64,000 bases of DNA from Rhodococcus zopfii NBRC 100606 = JCM 9919. GTDB lineage: Bacteria > Actinomycetota > Actinomycetes > Mycobacteriales > Mycobacteriaceae. This document shows, piece after piece, positions 61,501-64,000 of this stretch (position 1 is its first letter; each line of letters begins with the position of its first letter). The translations under genes and the position numbers were made by a program. The notes under the pieces were generated by a model. The model saw only the letters and a program-made list of their open reading frames with translations, was not told the DNA's origin and ran no database searches. The stretch spans positions 186,001 through 250,000 of the forward strand of contig NZ_BCXI01000010.1 of assembly GCF_001895025.1 (NCBI RefSeq), given 5' to 3'.

Positions 61501-62521
61501 CCTGACCCTGCCGTCCACCGACCGGTCCGGCAGGCTCGCCGCGACCGGCGGCTACGACTCGGTGGTGAACCTGTGGCGCATCGACGAGCGCGGCCGATGG
61601 AGTCAGGCCGCGGCCATCGACCTGCCACGTCCGCTCGGCGGCGCCAACGGTGTCGCGTTGTCGCCGTCCGGGACGATTCTGGCGATCGCCCCCACCTCGG
61701 GTGGCAGCGTCCGGCTGTGGGACGTGGCCGACCCGCAGCAGCCGCGCCCACTCGGTGAATCCGTCGACCTGGGCACCCGGTTCACCTCGGAGCTCGCGTT
61801 CACCCCGGACGGTTCGACGCTGGTGACCGGCGCGGACGACCGGTCGGTGATCCTGTGGGATGTGAGCGATCCGGCGCATCCGGTGCCCCGCGGCGAACCG
61901 CTGACCGGACCCACGAACCTGGTGCGCAGCGCGGCGGTGAGCCCGGACGGTCGCAGCCTCGTCGTCGCCAGCGCGGACGGCGCGATCTACGCGTGGGACA
62001 TCTCGGACCCGGACCGGCCGCGCGCGGTGCCGGTGGCCGGTGGGCACGAGGCCGGCGTCAACGGGGTGTCGTTCGGCGCGGACGGTTCGGTCCTGGCGAC
62101 CGGCGGCGACGACCACGCGGTGATCATCTGGGATCGCGGCGACGACGGAGGATTCACTGCGCGGGACACACCGCTGCGGGGGCACACCGGCACGGTGTAT
62201 TCGGTGTCCGTGTCGCCGGACGGTGACATCGTGGCCAGCGGCAGCGACGACGGCACCGTCCGGTTGTGGAATGTGGCTGCTCCGCAGGCGATGAAAGCGC
62301 TGGGTGGGCCGATCACCGACACCGGGGTCGGCCGCTGGCAGGTGCTGTTCCTGCCGGACGGGACGGTCGCCGCGGCCGGCGGTGACGGCGTGATCCGGAC
62401 ATGGGGCCTCGACCCGGAGGACATCACCGAACACATCTGCTCGTCGACGACGGGGAAGGTCAGCGCGGTGCTCCCGCAGTTCGAGCTGCCGGCGGGCGGA
62501 TTGGACGTGTGCCCGGGCTGA
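58523..62521 (+). CDS. HTH-STAND NTPase-TM-WD40 protein (nSTAND type)
   Basis: 1332 residues. An N-terminal HTH-like region (about 35-75; LSDWRSGKRLPASFETVRPV) leads into a linker and a STAND-type NTPase: Walker A TGASGVGKSSL (Lys about 189), Walker B LLIVVDQIEEL (about 263), sensor RSDFY. A winged-helix/helical region follows, then a single membrane helix (about 589-611). From about 676 to the end come 14 WD40 blades, each ending LWD/IWD and containing SPDG, enough for two seven-blade propellers. STAND proteins are signal-triggered switches, and several NTPase-WD40 types act in anti-phage defence. A transmembrane placement suggests signal relay across the membrane. It overlaps the end of pabB by 62 bp. 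Confidence 0.9.
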   Translation: MADPDDRAEPDARAEPDARQFFADQLRMLFAAAGRPPLKKVETESAAVARAMGSDRTVSVQRLSDWRSGKRLPASFETVRPVLVALTRAARALNAEPPSPGLYSLKQWQSWWDRARGTSSVPGRVAEPPRPAPTPPSGVRPYRGLAAYREKDAWLFFGRAESVRTLTGIAVAAHGHGPVVVTGASGVGKSSLVQAGLIPELCGDGECRPVVLTPGRHPLDRLAEAIPELADPAADRADAVAVQRAIRAAATRMGCSSLLIVVDQIEELFTQCDDRTERSQFLGVLERASTTVENEDAPATVVATMRSDFYEQAVSYPVLARGLERRTKTVRPLRREDLAEVIAEPAKLVGVKLESGLADLILNDLGVLTGGEISGTELPLLSHLLDTMWDRRRGGNLTVAGYRATGGVRGSIAASAERAWTELDDRGRGLARSMLVHLVYVTNTGTDVKIARPLTQLLALGDDRATASHVLDHFVSARVVVVDDDHAELVHDAVIEAWPRLKSWIQEDRSSAALRQQLEADAANWVESGRNENMLYQRGRMDLVTEQDARLSGVGSGRGEVGAALSPTAVDFLAASRREIERAARWRRMIIAGLVVSTVVSLVTGTLAWTAKNRAEIERSTAEFQQIIALADAVRDDDPTSSADLSLAAAQLRPDSDIAYSRLVATQGIPLARTLDGHTGPVYGVAVSPDGATLASASDDGTVRLWDLTDRSDPKQIGRPLTEMLDYMASVSFSPDGGRLAAGGGDGTVVIWDVTDRDHPVVLLEHRIAEGVAVHNVRYSPDGRVLAVPYDDGTVALLDTTAPGFPVTVVNAHDGAVRTAAFRTDGSVLATTSDDRSVRLWDLTDPAAPTPIGPPLTGFGDVVHSADFNAAGTKLVVSSDDGMLHLFDTTSVTAPRPLGAPANAHTGGVWKVTFLPDGRTVASASWDGTAKLWSVDPVAGIVDELRPGLTGNGGGLPVLTVTPDGETVVTGGQDSKIRIWTLPRGRVGVSESALTLPSTDRSGRLAATGGYDSVVNLWRIDERGRWSQAAAIDLPRPLGGANGVALSPSGTILAIAPTSGGSVRLWDVADPQQPRPLGESVDLGTRFTSELAFTPDGSTLVTGADDRSVILWDVSDPAHPVPRGEPLTGPTNLVRSAAVSPDGRSLVVASADGAIYAWDISDPDRPRAVPVAGGHEAGVNGVSFGADGSVLATGGDDHAVIIWDRGDDGGFTARDTPLRGHTGTVYSVSVSPDGDIVASGSDDGTVRLWNVAAPQAMKALGGPITDTGVGRWQVLFLPDGTVAAAGGDGVIRTWGLDPEDITEHICSSTTGKVSAVLPQFELPAGGLDVCPG

Positions 62522-63743
62522 GCTGCAGGATGCTCGCGGCTTTGTCCAGACATTCCTGCCATTCGGCGTCCGGGTCGGAATCGATCGTGATGCCCCCGCC
62601 GACGCCGAGCGCGCACTCGCTGCCGGCGAACTCGACGGTGCGGATGGCGACGTTCAATTCGAGACCGGCGAGGGGGCCGGCCATGCCGACGGTGCCGCAG
62701 TACACCCCCCTCGGATGAGTTTCCCAGTCCTGCAACAGATCCCGTGCCCGAAGTTTGGGGCATCCCGTGACCGACGCGGGCGGGAACGTGGCGTCGAGCA
62801 GCGCGTCGGCGGTGACGCCGGGACCAAGGGTCGCGGCGACCGTCGACACCAGATGCCACACGCCGGGCGCCGGGTGCACGCCGAGCAGATCGGGGACGGT
62901 GACGGTGCCGGTCTCGGCGACCCGACCGAGGTCGTTGCGGACCAGGTCGACGATCATGACGTTCTCGGCGACGTCCTTGACCGAGGCACGCAGTTCGGCG
63001 GGGTCGCGGTGCAGCGGCAGCGTGCCCTTGATCGGGCCGGATTCGACGCGGTCGCCCTGGCAGGCCAGAAACAGCTCGGGGGACAGCGACGCCACCGCAC
63101 CCCACGGTCCCTGCAGGTAGGCGGCGCGGTTCGGGCGGGTTCTCTCGACCGCGTCGGCGAAGAACGCCAGCGGATCGCCGGACCAGGTGCCGGTGAACCG
63201 GGTGCACACGCATGCCTGGTACACCTCACCGGCCCGGATCGCGTCGAGGCACCGTTCGACGCCGTGCCGGTGCGCCGCCCGGTCCGGCGGGATCCAATCG
63301 ATCCGCCAGCCGGCCCCCATCGGGTCCGGATCGTGCACGGCGGCGGCCAGATCCGGCGGGCACGGTGCGTCCGTCAGCGTCTCGTACCACCAGCAGCCGG
63401 TGTCGTCGAGCCGCAGCACCACGTCCGTCCAGCCACCCGCCGCGACCGGCAGTGCCGGGGTCGTCGGGGCACGGTCCGGATAGGCGAGATATCCCATCCA
63501 CCCGCCCCCGATCACCGGCCCGCCCTCCCGGGTACGGGGAGCCATCATTCGGTCTGACCGGGTGAAGGTTCCCATCACCGGGGCGGGGGCGGCCTCGAGG
63601 GAGGGGGCGATCACAGCGGCGGCGCCGAACCAGATGCCCGTCAGCGCCGCAGGCGGGGCGATTCCGAGGTCGCGGGCGCGAGCCCCGAGTGCTCGGAGCA
63701 CCTGTGCGGGACTGCCTCCCTCGCCCAGTCGCTCCATCCGCAT
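62460..63743 (-). CDS. pabB: Aminodeoxychorismate synthase, component I
   Basis: 427 residues from MRMERLGEGG. Anthranilate-synthase-type chorismate enzyme: AGEVYQACVCTRF, GAVASLSPELFLACQGDRVESGPIKGTLPL (with the Lys of PIKGT that marks PabB/ADC synthase in place of TrpE-type), DLVRNDLGRVAETG, HPRGVYCGTVGMAGP and LGVGGGITIDSDPDAEWQECLDKA. Makes 4-amino-4-deoxychorismate for folate. Matches Rv1005c. Convergent, 62-bp overlap with the WD40 gene. Confidence 0.94.
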   Translation of the reverse strand: MRMERLGEGGSPAQVLRALGARARDLGIAPPAALTGIWFGAAAVIAPSLEAAPAPVMGTFTRSDRMMAPRTREGGPVIGGGWMGYLAYPDRAPTTPALPVAAGGWTDVVLRLDDTGCWWYETLTDAPCPPDLAAAVHDPDPMGAGWRIDWIPPDRAAHRHGVERCLDAIRAGEVYQACVCTRFTGTWSGDPLAFFADAVERTRPNRAAYLQGPWGAVASLSPELFLACQGDRVESGPIKGTLPLHRDPAELRASVKDVAENVMIVDLVRNDLGRVAETGTVTVPDLLGVHPAPGVWHLVSTVAATLGPGVTADALLDATFPPASVTGCPKLRARDLLQDWETHPRGVYCGTVGMAGPLAGLELNVAIRTVEFAGSECALGVGGGITIDSDPDAEWQECLDKAASILQLSPGTRPIRPPAARTAGAPR

Positions 63744-63807
63744 GGCCCCAGCTTTCCACGGGCACACACCGCCGACGAAACCGCAGGAGTCGGTAGGGTC
63801 TTGATCC

Positions 63808-64000
63808 GTGTCTGCTGAATTGGGGGTGGCCGACCTTGTGACCGGCGCCGGCAAGGTGCTGCGGGCCTACGGCCGCAACAGCGTCGCCGACCGCGCCGAA
63901 CGCAAGCTGTCCGGCGAAGGACGTACACGATCGGTCGTCGTGGTCGGCGAGATCAAACGGGGCAAGAGCATGCTGGTCAACGCGTTGATCGGGCGTGACG
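63808..64000 (+). CDS. Dynamin-like GTPase, truncated by the window end
   Basis: First 64 codons. GTG start with TAGGGT 8 nt upstream. VVVVGEIKRGKSMLVNALIG contains a P-loop GxxxxGKS and the pattern found in actinobacterial dynamin-like proteins of the IniA/IniC type. The rest lies outside the window, so length and effector parts cannot be judged. Divergent from pabB. Confidence 0.75.
   Translation, partial: MSAELGVADLVTGAGKVLRAYGRNSVADRAERKLSGEGRTRSVVVVGEIKRGKSMLVNALIGRD

Overview
The window is GC-rich actinobacterial DNA, most like a mycolic-acid-containing member of the Mycobacteriales close to Rhodococcus. The reasons are MspA-type porins in tandem, an MprAB-PepD stress locus, a zinc-independent (C-) ribosomal protein cluster, frequent GTG starts, many apparently leaderless transcripts, and a gene order that follows from memory the Mycobacterium tuberculosis Rv0946c to Rv1005c region almost throughout (pgi, chorismate mutase, uvrD1, M23 peptidase, sucCD, DUF5336, DUF6350, purN, purH, MoxR/VWA pair, mprAB-pepD-moaB2, mscL, CpaB-like, fmdB, 5-FCL, galU, glp/moeA1, rimJ, glpR, arcA, pmt, rsmI, pabB). 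The genus assignment is inference.

Region 1 (1-20.4 kb): the right end of an IS3-like element, then pgi, an aldehyde dehydrogenase, chorismate mutase, the UvrD1/PcrA helicase, a secreted M23 peptidase with a perfect CRP/GlxR-type palindrome upstream, an unknown polytopic membrane protein, sucCD, a YigZ-type protein, the DUF5336/DUF6350 membrane proteins, purN-purH, a small gene behind a leader-peptide/terminator arrangement, an alpha/beta hydrolase and a DUF4126 protein.

Region 2 (20.4-36 kb): a MoxR-type AAA+ ATPase coupled to a VWA protein, followed by an IS110-family insertion lying between the VWA gene and what looks like its terminator; an MFS transporter, a lipoprotein and an AEC carrier; the divergent zinc-starvation cluster rpsR2-rpsN2-rpmG2-rpmB2 / mrf-rpmE2-rpmF2 with two Zur-type boxes between its arms; a TRIC-family channel; and mprA-mprB-pepD-moaB plus a small protein. 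Matched direct repeats sit ahead of mprA and pepD. A 578-bp non-coding stretch follows.

Region 3 (36-56.8 kb): two MspA-family porins (one with an enlarged insertion where the pore stem should be), mscL, a SAF/CpaB-like protein, the FmdB/Ruc zinc ribbon, 5-FCL, galU, glp (MoeA-like), a GNAT, glpR/sepX, a methyltransferase, tRNA-Ala(CGC), an SDR, a nitrobindin-like protein, arginine deiminase, arsC, a second mscL, a YtrA-type GntR regulator, a BCCT transporter, a methyltransferase, a cyclopropane-fatty-acid-synthase family enzyme, a protein of unknown function, protein O-mannosyltransferase and rsmI.

Region 4 (56.8-64 kb): an amino acid permease, a very large HTH-STAND NTPase-TM-14-blade WD40 protein (the most accessory-looking gene here), pabB, and the start of a dynamin-like GTPase cut by the window edge.

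Functionally the window is mainly core metabolism and envelope biology. The themes are envelope stress sensing (MprAB/PepD), outer-membrane permeability (porins), osmotic relief (two MscL), division (Glp/GlpR, DUF5336), and zinc-limited translation and ribosome hibernation (C- proteins and Mrf). No CRISPR array, prophage, or secondary-metabolite cluster was seen.
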